Shown: positions 38,001 through 46,901, numbered from the stretch's first letter. The stretch is DNA of 64,000 bases from Metarhizobium sp964253915 (GCF_964253915.1 NZ_CAXUSG020000006.1:1-64000), one strand, 5' to 3'. Numbers and translations: made by a program. Notes: a model not told the origin generated them from the sequence alone.

Positions 38001-38030
38001 AATCCGCCGCCAGAGGTCTGGCGGCGGATT
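38001..38030. terminator. Strong bidirectional-type hairpin after the BMP transporter operon
   Basis: AATCCGCCGCCAGA and TCTGGCGGCGGATT form a perfect 14-bp stem with a 2-nt centre at 38001-38030, 23 nt after the stop of the last permease gene. On the minus strand it is followed by a T-rich stretch (CGTTTTC). It is the best candidate terminator of the leftward ABC operon. Confidence 0.75.
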
Positions 38031-38053
38031 TCAATCGGGCATTTGTGACGGGT

Positions 38054-38986
38054 TCAGCGCGCGCCGCGCACATAGCTGGAACCGAGCGCCAGCGGCAGGC
38101 TGGCGCGGCGGCCGGCCAGGATCAGCACCAGCATGACCATGGCGAAGGGCAGCATCTGGATGACGTCGGTGGGGATATCGACACCGGCCACCTGCAGCGC
38201 CGTCGTCATCGACAGGCAGGCGCCGAACAGCAGGGCGCCGCCAAGCACCCAGAGCGGTTTCCCACGCGCCAGCATGGCGAGCACGATGCCGATGAAGCCG
38301 TTGCCATGCGTCATGAACGGCACGAAGACACCGGCGCCGACGATCGACATGAAGGCACCGCCGAGCCCGGCGAATAGTCCGGTGCACAAGACGGCAACGG
38401 TACGGGTTCGAATGACGTCGACACCCGCGGCATCCAGCGCCGCCGGCTTGTCACCCGCCGCCTGCAGCGCGCTGCCAAGATGGGTGGCGCGGAAGACGTA
38501 GATCATCACGAAGACGAGCAGGATGGCGATGTAGACGATGATCGGCCGATCGAAGACGGCCGGCCCGATCACAGGGATGCCAGAAAGGAATGGAATCGGC
38601 AGCGTCTCCATCGCATCCAGCCGCGGATAGGTGCGCGAAAACTGGATGTTGTGCAGAAGTGCCGTAATCCCCTCGGCGCCCAGCGTCAGGGCAATGCCGA
38701 TGACGATCTGGTTGAGGCCGAGCCGGACGCAGAGCAACGCCATGATCGCCGCCACCGCCATGCCGCCCAGCGCGCCGAAGACGAAGCCGAGCGTGGTGGA
38801 GCCGGAGACATAAGCAATCAGGAAACCCATGTAGGCGCCGATCAGCATCATGCCTTCGAGACCGATGTTGAGCACGCCGGCCTTTTCGGACAGTTGCTCG
38901 CCAAGACCGGCCAGCAGGAGCGGAATGCCGGCGACGACGGCACCGAGCACCAGAGACGTGAGGAAAGCTTCGGTAAACAGACCCAT
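38054..38986 (-). CDS. ABC transporter permease (BMP/nucleoside type, NupQ/YufQ-like)
   Basis: 310 residues, about eight to ten membrane helices. The segment EKAGVLNIGLEGMMLIGAYMG near residues 34-54 is the hallmark of this permease group. It is the last gene of a leftward operon (binding protein, ATPase, permease, permease), 3 nt after the preceding permease. Systems of this build import purine nucleosides or other small N-heterocycles. The substrate is unknown. Confidence 0.9.
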   Translation of the reverse strand: MGLFTEAFLTSLVLGAVVAGIPLLLAGLGEQLSEKAGVLNIGLEGMMLIGAYMGFLIAYVSGSTTLGFVFGALGGMAVAAIMALLCVRLGLNQIVIGIALTLGAEGITALLHNIQFSRTYPRLDAMETLPIPFLSGIPVIGPAVFDRPIIVYIAILLVFVMIYVFRATHLGSALQAAGDKPAALDAAGVDVIRTRTVAVLCTGLFAGLGGAFMSIVGAGVFVPFMTHGNGFIGIVLAMLARGKPLWVLGGALLFGACLSMTTALQVAGVDIPTDVIQMLPFAMVMLVLILAGRRASLPLALGSSYVRGAR

Positions 38987-38989
38987 GAC

Positions 38990-40081
38990 TTAGCTCCTCA
39001 CCGTCTGCTGCCGGCGCTGGTCGAGATATTCGGTCAGGCCGAGCACGACCAGCAGGATCGCCACGATAACCAGCGAGAAATAGTTCGGCACGCCAAGCTT
39101 GCGCGCCGCGCTCTCGCCGCCGATCGACAGCACCGAGAACAGGAAAACGAAGGCGATGGTACCAAACCCGTTGAAGCGGGCCAGGAAGACCAGCGGCACC
39201 ACCGTCAGGCTGTAGGCCGGGTTCCAGTCGGCGCGGACATTGCCCTGGGTGCCGAGGATATCGACCGCGCCGGCAAGCCCGGCAAGGGCGGCGGAGATGC
39301 CGAACACCAGCACTGTCAAAAGCGGCACCGGCAGGCCGGCATGGATCGCCGCCCTGGAATTCGCGCCGACGACCCGCAATTTCAGGCCAAAGGCCGTGCG
39401 GGTCATCACCAGATGTACGACGATGATGACAGCGAGGCCGATCAGCAGGCCGGAGGAAACGGTGGTATCGAACAGCCGCGGTAGGCGATCCTCCACCGGC
39501 AGCGTCCGCGTCTGCGGCACGGTCGTGGTCGGATCGAGGAAAGCCAGCTTGACGAGAACGTTGGCGAGCGACACGCCAAGGAAGGTCATCATCAAGGTGG
39601 TGATGATCTCGTTGACACCCTGGTAGGCCCGGAGCAAGGCCGGCACCACGGACCAGACCATGCCGACGATAGCGCCGATCACCAGGCCGGCAAGCAGCAC
39701 GATCCATACCGGAAAGATCTCGACCAGGACAGGACCAGCAGCGGCGACAAGCACCGCGCCCAGCAGGAACTGCCCGTCGCCGCCGAGGTTCCAGATCCCG
39801 GCCCGGAAGGCGACGATCAGGCTGGCGGCGATCAACAGCAGCGGCCCCATACGCGTCAACGTCGCCTGAAGGCCCGACGGCGAAAGCAGTCCGCGGCCGG
39901 CGACATAAGAATAATAGGTCAGCGGATTGACGCCCATGGCGATCAGTACCAGCCCACCGATGATCAGGGCAACGATGACCGGACCGATGGTGATCAGAGC
40001 CATATGCGCCCATTCGCGGCGGTGTTCCGGCGGGGCCTCGGTCGGCTTTTCCGCCGTGCGTGTTGTCTGTGCGGCGCTCAT
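38990..40081 (-). CDS. ABC transporter permease (BMP/nucleoside type, NupP/YufP-like)
   Basis: 363 residues. After a hydrophilic N-terminal tail of about 30 residues, about ten helices follow, with FRAGIWNLGGDGQFLLGAVL near residue 90 matching the YufP-type permease signature. The start overlaps the ATPase gene by 4 bp. It forms the membrane channel with the next permease. Confidence 0.9.
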   Translation of the reverse strand: MSAAQTTRTAEKPTEAPPEHRREWAHMALITIGPVIVALIIGGLVLIAMGVNPLTYYSYVAGRGLLSPSGLQATLTRMGPLLLIAASLIVAFRAGIWNLGGDGQFLLGAVLVAAAGPVLVEIFPVWIVLLAGLVIGAIVGMVWSVVPALLRAYQGVNEIITTLMMTFLGVSLANVLVKLAFLDPTTTVPQTRTLPVEDRLPRLFDTTVSSGLLIGLAVIIVVHLVMTRTAFGLKLRVVGANSRAAIHAGLPVPLLTVLVFGISAALAGLAGAVDILGTQGNVRADWNPAYSLTVVPLVFLARFNGFGTIAFVFLFSVLSIGGESAARKLGVPNYFSLVIVAILLVVLGLTEYLDQRRQQTVRS

Positions 40082-41643
40082 ACCGTCATCCCACTCATCA
40101 ATTCGCCGATCTTGCGCCGGGCATCGGCATCGTTCTCGACCGTGCCGACGATACGCCCTTGCGACATGACGGCAATACGATCGGCCAGTTCCAAAATTTC
40201 CTCAAGGTCGGTGGAAATCAAAAGCACGGCCCGGCCGGCCTCCGCCGCCTCGCGAATGCGGCGGCGGGACGAGCGGATGTTCTGGACATCCAGCCCATAG
40301 GTCGGCTTGGCGAAAATCACCGCCTCGGCCGCGCCGGAAAGCTCCCGCGCCAAAAGAACCTTCTGGATATTGCCGCCGGAGAGTTTTGCCACCGGGGTCT
40401 CGATGCTCGGCGTGCGCACGTCGAATTCACCGACATAACGCCGGGCATTGTCGGCAATTGCCGCCGGCTGCTCGACGCCGCTCTTCCAGAACGGCCGGTC
40501 GCCGATCTGCTTGAGGAGAAGATTGGTGGAGACCGGGAATGTGCCAACCGTGCCTTCGCCCAGCCGGTCGTCGGTGACGTATCGCAGCCCGTGGCTGCGC
40601 CGCTCGCCGACGCCTGCCTTTTCCAGCGACGCGCCCTTGAGTTTCAGCACGCCGGAGCGGATCGGGCGCTGGCCGGCAAGCGCTTCCGCCAGTTGCTTCT
40701 GGCCATTGCCGTCGATACCGGCCAGGCCGAGGATCTCGCCTGATGCCACGGTAAACGAGATGCCGGAGAGAGGCACCGAACCATCGTCGACCGCGAGATC
40801 ATCGACGGCGAGCACCGGTTTGCCGCCCGCGGCACGACGTGTCTCGCGCCCGCCAGCTTCGGCTTCGCCGGAGGCATTGGTGCCGAACATCATGCGCACG
40901 ACTTCCGCCATAGCGACGGAAGTATCGGCATTCTTCAGGATCTCCGGCTCCATGGCACCGGCATTCTTGCCGAGCCGCAGCACGGAGATGCGGTCGCCAT
41001 AGGCCAGCGCCTCATTGAGCTTGTGGGTGATGAAAACCACGGCCAGCCCGCGCGCCACCAGGCGCCGCATCAGCTCGCCAAGCTGTTCGGCATCGCGCGG
41101 CGTCAACATCGCCGTCGCTTCGTCAAGGATCAGGCAGCGGCTGCCGCGCAAAAGGGCGCGAACGATCTCGACCTGCTGCTGCTCGCCGAGCGACAGCGAT
41201 CCCGCCAGCGCATAAGGATCGATCTTGATGCCAATGCTGCCGGCCTGCTCGCGCATCCGCGCCGCAACGCCTTCGCGATCCGGCCGCTTCCACCAGGGGC
41301 CGCCGAGGGTAAAATTATCGACCAGGGTCAAGGAAGGAACCAGCATCGAATGCTGGAAGACGGTGCCGATGCCGAGATCGAGCGCCTGGCGCGGCGAGGC
41401 GATATCGATAGCCTGACCATCGATCAGGATTTCGCCCTCATCCGGCTTCTGCAGCCCCGACAGCATGCCGACGAGCGTCGATTTGCCCGCACCGTTTTCG
41501 CCGAGAAGAACATGCACCTCTCCCGGCCAGAGGTCGATCGTCACGTGGTCGTTGGCGACCACGCCTGGAAACCGTTTTGTCACCTGGCGCAAGGACACGA
41601 CTGGCCCTTGTGCGGCAACCGGAGAAGCGGAACTGCCCACCAT
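40078..41643 (-). CDS. ABC transporter ATP-binding protein (BMP/nucleoside type, two ABC domains)
   Basis: 521 residues, two fused ATPase domains. The first carries LLGENGAGKSTLVGML and LILDEATAML. The second has a degenerate Walker A, GIDGNGQKQLAEAL, with signature KLSGGNIQKVLLARE and AKPTYGLDV, typical for this importer class. It follows the binding-protein gene by 87 nt and is coupled to the first permease. It energises uptake of a nucleoside-like or other small heterocyclic compound. Confidence 0.9.
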   Translation of the reverse strand: MVGSSASPVAAQGPVVSLRQVTKRFPGVVANDHVTIDLWPGEVHVLLGENGAGKSTLVGMLSGLQKPDEGEILIDGQAIDIASPRQALDLGIGTVFQHSMLVPSLTLVDNFTLGGPWWKRPDREGVAARMREQAGSIGIKIDPYALAGSLSLGEQQQVEIVRALLRGSRCLILDEATAMLTPRDAEQLGELMRRLVARGLAVVFITHKLNEALAYGDRISVLRLGKNAGAMEPEILKNADTSVAMAEVVRMMFGTNASGEAEAGGRETRRAAGGKPVLAVDDLAVDDGSVPLSGISFTVASGEILGLAGIDGNGQKQLAEALAGQRPIRSGVLKLKGASLEKAGVGERRSHGLRYVTDDRLGEGTVGTFPVSTNLLLKQIGDRPFWKSGVEQPAAIADNARRYVGEFDVRTPSIETPVAKLSGGNIQKVLLARELSGAAEAVIFAKPTYGLDVQNIRSSRRRIREAAEAGRAVLLISTDLEEILELADRIAVMSQGRIVGTVENDADARRKIGELMSGMTV

Positions 41644-41730
41644 AAATCTGCAACTCTATTTCATGTCCGAAAAGGCATCGCACGCGCCGACGGAACCCCA
41701 TCGGCGCGGCGAACGATCGTCTGCGCTCTA

Positions 41731-42765
41731 TTACTGCGCTGTCGGAACGGCCGTGACAAGCTTGTGCACGGTATCGGCATCGAAATGCGGCTCGACCTTG
41801 ATCTTGCCGCCGATGATGTCGTCACGCAGCGCCGAAATCTGCGACCAGACGTCATCCGGGATGCTCTTGGTCTTGAGCAGCTTGACGGAGTCGTCGGACA
41901 GCTTGATGTCGTAGTTGCGGCTACCGAACTTGTCGGCCTTCAGGTCTTCGATCATCGCACCGTAGACCGGGGTCAGGTCCCAGATGACGGACGACAGCAG
42001 GAAGCCCTTGTCCAGCGAGGTCTTGTCGCCGATGACGTCGATGAAATAGACCTTGCCGCCATCGGTTGCCTTGGTGGTTTCGACAGCCTGCAGCATGCCG
42101 AAGGACGAGCCGTTGCCCTGGCCGAAGATGACGTCGGCGCCGGCGGCGATCACGGTTTCGGTGACACGCTTGCCGCCGGCGACGTCAGCATAAGCAGCCG
42201 GGCCGATCACCGCGTAACGAACTTCGACGGTCGATTTTTCAGCCTTCACGCCTTCGGCGAAAGCAGAAGACATGGCGTTCCACGACGGAGGCTCGCCGGA
42301 AACGACGATGCCGACGACGCCGGTGCGCGACATCTTGGCGGCGAGGCGGCCAGCGAGATAAGCGCCTTCATGACCGCTTGCCGTATAGTCGGCAACGGCA
42401 CCGGCCTTCAGCTGGTCCGGACGGTCGACGATGGCGACCGGAACGTTCAGTTCGGCGCCGATTTCCGGGGCAGCGGTGTTGTAGCCGCTGGCATGGGCGA
42501 TCAGCAGGCTCGCGCCGTCTTCGGCAAGCTCGCGCAGCGTCGGGCGAACGTCGCCGTAGCCGAGGTTTTCGGCAACGGTGACTTCAACACCGGCCTTGGC
42601 GCCTGCGGCCTTCGCCGCATCGATGCCCTGCTGGTTCCAGCCGAAATCCGTGCCCTGTTCCGGCGTCAGGATGGCGATGGACTTGACTTCCGCGGCAAGC
42701 GCAAAAGTATTCATGAGTGCGACAAAAGTAATAACACTCGCACTTCTTTTCAAAATGCTCTTCAT
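41731..42765 (-). CDS. BMP-family substrate-binding lipoprotein-like periplasmic protein
   Basis: 344 residues. A signal peptide (about residues 1-24, ending ALAAE) leads into the BMP/PnrA fold (SIAILTPEQGTDFGWNQQGI, then IFGQGNGSSFGMLQAVE). There is no obvious lipobox cysteine, so it is probably soluble in the periplasm. BMP proteins bind purine nucleosides, and some relatives bind thiamine-like or other ring compounds. It is the first gene of the leftward importer operon, whose promoter lies in the AT-rich gap 42766-42864. Confidence 0.88.
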   Translation of the reverse strand: MKSILKRSASVITFVALMNTFALAAEVKSIAILTPEQGTDFGWNQQGIDAAKAAGAKAGVEVTVAENLGYGDVRPTLRELAEDGASLLIAHASGYNTAAPEIGAELNVPVAIVDRPDQLKAGAVADYTASGHEGAYLAGRLAAKMSRTGVVGIVVSGEPPSWNAMSSAFAEGVKAEKSTVEVRYAVIGPAAYADVAGGKRVTETVIAAGADVIFGQGNGSSFGMLQAVETTKATDGGKVYFIDVIGDKTSLDKGFLLSSVIWDLTPVYGAMIEDLKADKFGSRNYDIKLSDDSVKLLKTKSIPDDVWSQISALRDDIIGGKIKVEPHFDADTVHKLVTAVPTAQ

Positions 42766-42864
42766 TTCTTAGGTTCCCCTTTTTGTTTGCCTGTAATTCA
42801 TATGTTTGTTATTCGTATTTTGCAAACAACAAACACAGTATTCATTAAACTCAACGAGTCGACG

Positions 42865-43293
42865 ATGAAATTCTCCCTGATTTCGATGTTCATGATCGCC
42901 CTGGCCGGCACGACCGCCGCACAGGAAGTCCATGTGGTGGTGCGCGGCCGCGACGGGCTCGTGAAGGTGCCGATGACCTTCACCAATGCCGGCCCGGCGC
43001 CGATGGCCTGCAAGAGCGCGATCGCCCACTGGTATTCGCTGGACCTCGGCATTGCCGCGGAGGGCGCCAAGGTGAGCGTCGACCTGTGGTCGGATCCGAA
43101 AAGCGGCGAGATTTTTCTGCTGAACGACAAGGAAGACCGCATGCCGATCCAGTCGCTGTGGTGCGGCCTGGAGGGGCGCTCCTGGGAGACGCGCGCCGAA
43201 ATCGTGCTGTCACGCCGCGCCGGAGACACGCCGGCAGCGGAAAATCTCGTCTGCACCCAGGCGGAAAACCGGGTGACCTGCAAGGCAATCTGA
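42865..43293 (+). CDS. Small exported protein of unknown function
   Basis: 142 residues. A signal peptide is clear (MKFSLISMFMIALAGTTAAQ, cleavage near AAQ-E). The mature part of about 120 residues contains four cysteines (in MACKS, LWCGL, LVCTQ and VTCKA), enough for two disulfide bonds, and is otherwise polar. No family is recognised. It is divergent from the BMP transporter operon across a 99-bp AT-rich gap, and 343 nt separate it from the next gene. A periplasmic role is all that can be inferred. Confidence 0.65.
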   Translation: MKFSLISMFMIALAGTTAAQEVHVVVRGRDGLVKVPMTFTNAGPAPMACKSAIAHWYSLDLGIAAEGAKVSVDLWSDPKSGEIFLLNDKEDRMPIQSLWCGLEGRSWETRAEIVLSRRAGDTPAAENLVCTQAENRVTCKAI

Positions 43294-43635
43294 GAAAGGC
43301 GGGCGGCCCTGCCGCCCTTACCCCTGCCGACAACAGGACCGGCGCACGGACGGCCGGAGGCCTGCCGCAAGGCAGTCATCGCACCGTGGATACGCCAATC
43401 GACTTGCATCGGGAAAGCCTTTCCTGCACTTGTCCAGAAAAGCCGTTCGGAACAATTTCCCGAACCGGGGACCATTGGGCTTGACACGCCTCTATGGGCA
43501 TAACACTCTCATACCGTAATACAATCTGTCAAGCGCATTGAGGCGCGAAAACGGGAAATCGGCAGTCCGATCCATCGCTTTGAAAAAGCTTGGAAAAGCG
43601 CTCATTTCACCCTACGAAACACGAAGGAAAAGACA
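43294..43635. promoter_or_regulatory. Gene-free region upstream of the SDR gene
   Basis: 342 bp with no supportable gene. It includes TTGACA at 43481-43486, a possible -35 box without a convincing -10, and ATACAATCT at 43519-43527. The same 9-mer occurs at 50923-50931 in the divergent promoter of the catabolic cluster, and each copy is about 110 nt before the following start codon. A GntR operator role is possible. Confidence 0.35.
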
Positions 43636-44403
43636 ATGCAGACAGCGATCGTGACCGGCGCCAGCAAGGGATTGGGACGGGCCATCGCCATCGAGCTCGG
43701 CCGGGCCGGTTATGCCGTCGTGGTTGCCGCCCGCGACCAGGCCGGCCTCGACGAAACGGTTGCGCTGGCAAAGGCTGCCGGCGCGCCGGCAACGCTTGCC
43801 GTCGCGGCCGATCTTTCACAGCCGGAAGCGCCCGACGCGGTGGTCAAGGCCGCCCTCGATACGTTCGGCCGCATCGACGTCGTCGTCAACAATGCCGGCG
43901 CCACCAAGCGCGGTGATTTTTTCGCCCTGACGGAAGAGGATTTCATCAGCGGCTTTGCGCTGAAGTTTCATGCCACCGTGCGGTTCTGCCGGGCCGCATG
44001 GCCGGCGCTCGCCAAGGCCGGCGGCAGCATCGTCAACATTTCCGGCATCGGCGCCCACACGCCGGAACCGGATTTCACCATCGGCGGCTCGGTGAATTCC
44101 GCCATCATCAACTTCACCAAGGCGCTGTCGAAGCGGGCGGCCGCGGACGGCATCCGCATGAACGTGTTGTGCCCCGGCCATATCGTCACCGACCGGCTGG
44201 AAGCCCGCATCAAGGTCCGAGCGAAGGACCAGGGCATCAGCTTCGAGGACGCCCGCGAGGAAATGCGCATTGCGCAGCACATCGACCGCTATGGCACGCC
44301 GGAAGAGATTGCCCACACGGTCGCCTTCCTCGTTTCCGACAAGGCTTCCTATATCCAGGGCACGGTGATCAACGTCGACGGCGGCGCGACGCCGGGGATC
44401 TGA
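43636..44403 (+). CDS. SDR-family protein lacking the canonical YxxxK motif
   Basis: 255 residues with a clear NAD(P)-binding Rossmann fold: TGASKGLGRAIAIELG for the cofactor and NNAGA for the central strand. The usual catalytic YxxxK is absent: the aligned stretch is TIGGSVNSAIINFTKAL, where Gly replaces Tyr and Asn replaces Lys. The Ser of the triad may remain in VNISGIG. Either it belongs to a subgroup with another mechanism or it is not a classical dehydrogenase. It faces the GntR gene of the adjacent catabolic cluster and may be part of that regulon. Confidence 0.8.
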   Translation: MQTAIVTGASKGLGRAIAIELGRAGYAVVVAARDQAGLDETVALAKAAGAPATLAVAADLSQPEAPDAVVKAALDTFGRIDVVVNNAGATKRGDFFALTEEDFISGFALKFHATVRFCRAAWPALAKAGGSIVNISGIGAHTPEPDFTIGGSVNSAIINFTKALSKRAAADGIRMNVLCPGHIVTDRLEARIKVRAKDQGISFEDAREEMRIAQHIDRYGTPEEIAHTVAFLVSDKASYIQGTVINVDGGATPGI

Positions 44404-44477
44404 GACGGGCGAAGCGGGGCGGCAACGGCGGCAAACGTGCCTCCGTCAGCTTGTTTACAAACCGCTATCGTCCCAAT

Positions 44478-44589
44478 GTCGTCATCCTCGGGCTTGTCCC
44501 GAGGATCTGCCTTCGCCTGCTAAGCCATTGACGATGAAAGATTGCATTTCGCGTGCCCAGATCCTCGGGACAAGCCCGAGGATGACGAC
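44478..44589. repeat. RIME-like intergenic mosaic element
   Basis: Two 32-bp arms, 44478-44509 and 44558-44589, are perfect inverted copies separated by 48 bp. Each arm is itself a hairpin: ATCCTCGGG pairs with CCCGAGGAT around CTTGT. The total length of 112 bp and the double-palindrome plan agree with rhizobial RIME1-type elements. It lies between the convergent SDR and GntR genes, where it could also stop transcription from both sides. Confidence 0.7.
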
Positions 44590-44640
44590 GGAGACGTTTT
44601 AAGCCTTTGGCAACAGCCTAGCGGCCGCAAGTTTCAGCCG

Positions 44641-45381
44641 TTATTCCGCGGCCGCTTCCTCAAACTGGGCGCGCAGAATGCCGATTGCCACTTTGGCGGC
44701 ATTGGATACATGCTTGATCGCGGCCTTGCGGGCCTCGGCATCCTTGCGGGCGACCAGCAGTTCCACCAGTTCGCTCAGTTCTTCCATGCTCTGCACCGTG
44801 CGACCCGGCGCCTGCAGCGACGTTGCACGCAGCACCATGATGCGCGAATTGAGCATGGAGAGCGTCTGGCCAAGCGCCTCGTTGTAGGCGCCGGAGATCA
44901 GACAATCGTAAAATTCATTCTTGGCCTTGAGACGGACGATGGAATCCGTCGAGGTCGATGAATCCTTCATCTTCTTGAAGGCCTTGCGCAATGCCTTGTG
45001 GTCGGCGGGCGTCGCACGCTGCGCAAACAGTTCACTGGCCAGCCCTTCGAGCTCCATGCGCACCTGATAGATTCCCTCGGCCTGTTCCGGCGTAACGCCG
45101 GCGACGATCGGGCCGCGGTGCGGCAGGACGTAGATCATGCCTTCGGATTCGAGCTGGCGTAGCGCCTCGCGCACGGCGGTGCGGCTGACGCCGGTCATTT
45201 CGCAGAGATCGCGTTCCGTCAGCCGGTCGCCGGCCTTGTAGATACCGGCGGCAATGGAATTGCGGATGCTTTCCGTAACGCTGTGGCGCAAGGGAGCAGC
45301 CGTCTTGGTGACCTTGAAATTATACTGGGGCGCGTCCTTGGACAAAACCGGCATCTTCTTCTTACCGTTGTTATTCAGCAT
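44641..45381 (-). CDS. GntR-family transcriptional regulator (FadR/FCD subgroup)
   Basis: About 246 residues. A winged helix-turn-helix (LTERDLCEMTGVSRTAVREA, then LRQLESEGMI) is followed by an all-helical FCD ligand domain (IYQVRMELEGLASELFA, then NEFYDCLISGAYNEALGQTL). Two internal ATGs are possible, at 45381 and 45354; the first is used. It closes the leftward cluster that includes the aminotransferase gene and is the only regulator within 43.6-59.4 kb, so it is the best candidate to control it. FCD regulators commonly sense small organic acids. Confidence 0.85.
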   Translation of the reverse strand: MLNNNGKKKMPVLSKDAPQYNFKVTKTAAPLRHSVTESIRNSIAAGIYKAGDRLTERDLCEMTGVSRTAVREALRQLESEGMIYVLPHRGPIVAGVTPEQAEGIYQVRMELEGLASELFAQRATPADHKALRKAFKKMKDSSTSTDSIVRLKAKNEFYDCLISGAYNEALGQTLSMLNSRIMVLRATSLQAPGRTVQSMEELSELVELLVARKDAEARKAAIKHVSNAAKVAIGILRAQFEEAAAE

Positions 45382-45688
45382 CAGCGGTTTAGTATCCTGT
45401 CCCGTGCGCGACCGTAACGATCCGGCCAAAGCTTCGACAATTACGCACATCATACCATAGTCCGGGGAACTGTACCAAGCATCGCCACCGACCTGGGCGC
45501 TTCAGTCCCCGCCATTTTTGACAGACGTCAACCTCGACCGAGGCGCCATGCCCCGGCGGCGATATCGCGTGAAAACCGCTTCTGGCCGCATCCCCCACCG
45601 GATTCGCATAATACGCGAATATAATACTATGCCAACCCGCCTTTTTCAGGTGGGCGGCTGCCGCCGTCGCCGGCGGCAGCGTCTGACG
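45382..45688. promoter_or_regulatory. Gene-free region between the aminotransferase gene and gntR
   Basis: 307 bp without a supportable gene. It contains TTGACAGACGTCAA at 45518-45531, an inverted repeat TTGAC/GTCAA with a 4-bp centre, and an AT-rich stretch near 45605-45634. TTGACGGTCAA at 50933-50943 is a tighter version of the same repeat. Autoregulation by the GntR protein is possible but unproven. Confidence 0.35.
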
Positions 45689-46870
45689 TCACAGATCGCG
45701 GTCGATTACCGCCATGGCAGCGGTCACGCCTGCGCCGAGATCGAGGCCGGCAACGCCCATCGCCGTCAGCGTGCCGACCAGGGCCGTGATGGCGATCGGC
45801 GCATAGATCGGCCGCGCCGTCGGGCCCATATGGCCGATACGCGTCAGCTTGCCGAGCGTTTCGCCACGGCCGGAGGAGAACACCACGCCATACCGCCGCC
45901 GCGCCTCTTTCCGCAGCACCGCCTCGTCGATGCCCTCGGGAACGCGGACGGCCGTCGTCGTCGGCGACGAAATCGCCTCGCTGGCCGGCCAGAGTTTTAG
46001 GCCGGCGGCCAGGATGCCGGCGCGGGTCGCCTCGGCCGTCACCGCATGGCGGCGCCAGACGTTTTCCGGCCCTTCGTCGAGATAGAGGTCGAGTGCCGCA
46101 TCGAGACCATTGATTTCGGCCACCGACGGCGTGAAGGGGAAGGAACGATCGGCACGCCAGGCTTCTTCCCAGTCGAGGATCGACAGCATCGAGGCGCGCG
46201 GCGCGGCCGGATTGGCCTTCATCTTCGCCCAGGCGGCATCGCTGACCGACAGCAGGGAGAGGCCGGGCGGGCAGCCGAGGCACTTGTTGGGGCCGGTAAC
46301 GAACAGGTCGGCATGGATCGCGTCGGGATAGACCTCCATGCCGCCGAAGGACGACACGGCATCGACCAGCAGCAAGGCGCCATGCGCATGGACGATCCGG
46401 CCGATTTCGGCGACAGGATTGATCGTGCCAGAGGGCGTGTCGTGGTGGCAAACCGCGACGACGCGAATTTCTGGACGCGCCTTCAGCATGTCGGCGACCG
46501 ATTGCGGATCGATCACCTCATTGTAGGGAACGCGGATTTCCACCACTTCGGCGCAATACCGCTTCGCCCAGCCGGCAAAACCGGCGCCATAGACGCCCGA
46601 GGCGAGGTTGAGGACGACATCCTCCTTGGCGAGCAGCGAAGCGGCGGCGGCTTCGAGGCCGAGCACCGGCTCGCCCTGCAGGATCACCGGCATATTGCGC
46701 GATGCGAACGCCTTCTGCACCTTGCGGGAGACATTTTCGTAGTGTTCGAGGAAAGCCGGGTCGTAGTCATACAGCACCGGCCGCGCCAGCGCCCGCAGGA
46801 CCGCCGGATAGGAATCGACGGGGCCGGTGGTCAGCGTAAAAATCGGATCGGTCTGGGTGGGTTTGCTCAT
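45689..46870 (-). CDS. ppaT: Pyridoxamine-pyruvate aminotransferase
   Basis: 393 residues, class V aminotransferase fold. In Mesorhizobium the enzyme converts pyridoxamine plus pyruvate to pyridoxal plus alanine in vitamin B6 degradation. I know its active site as Glu68, Tyr95, Asp171, Lys197, Arg336 and Arg345. From the chosen start, this protein has Glu67, Tyr94, Asp170, Lys196, Arg335 and Arg344, all six with a constant one-residue shift. Key segments are GEPVLGLEAA, ASGVYGAGF, LLVDAVSSFGG, VTGPNKCLG and SSGRGETLGKLTRIGHMGP. The start at 46870 gives the family length. It follows the MmgE/PrpD gene by 31 nt in the leftward operon. A close relative with another pyridine amine as substrate is the main alternative. 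Confidence 0.85.
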   Translation of the reverse strand: MSKPTQTDPIFTLTTGPVDSYPAVLRALARPVLYDYDPAFLEHYENVSRKVQKAFASRNMPVILQGEPVLGLEAAAASLLAKEDVVLNLASGVYGAGFAGWAKRYCAEVVEIRVPYNEVIDPQSVADMLKARPEIRVVAVCHHDTPSGTINPVAEIGRIVHAHGALLLVDAVSSFGGMEVYPDAIHADLFVTGPNKCLGCPPGLSLLSVSDAAWAKMKANPAAPRASMLSILDWEEAWRADRSFPFTPSVAEINGLDAALDLYLDEGPENVWRRHAVTAEATRAGILAAGLKLWPASEAISSPTTTAVRVPEGIDEAVLRKEARRRYGVVFSSGRGETLGKLTRIGHMGPTARPIYAPIAITALVGTLTAMGVAGLDLGAGVTAAMAVIDRDL

Positions 46871-46901
46871 GGTCTTCACTCCCTGTTCTGCAGCGGCGGC
46901 C

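Noticed and set aside
41023..43293. A 756-residue rightward open frame across the ATPase and binding-protein genes
   Set aside because: Only its last 142 codons (from 42865) look real, as a signal-peptide protein. The rest is antisense to well-supported transporter genes.
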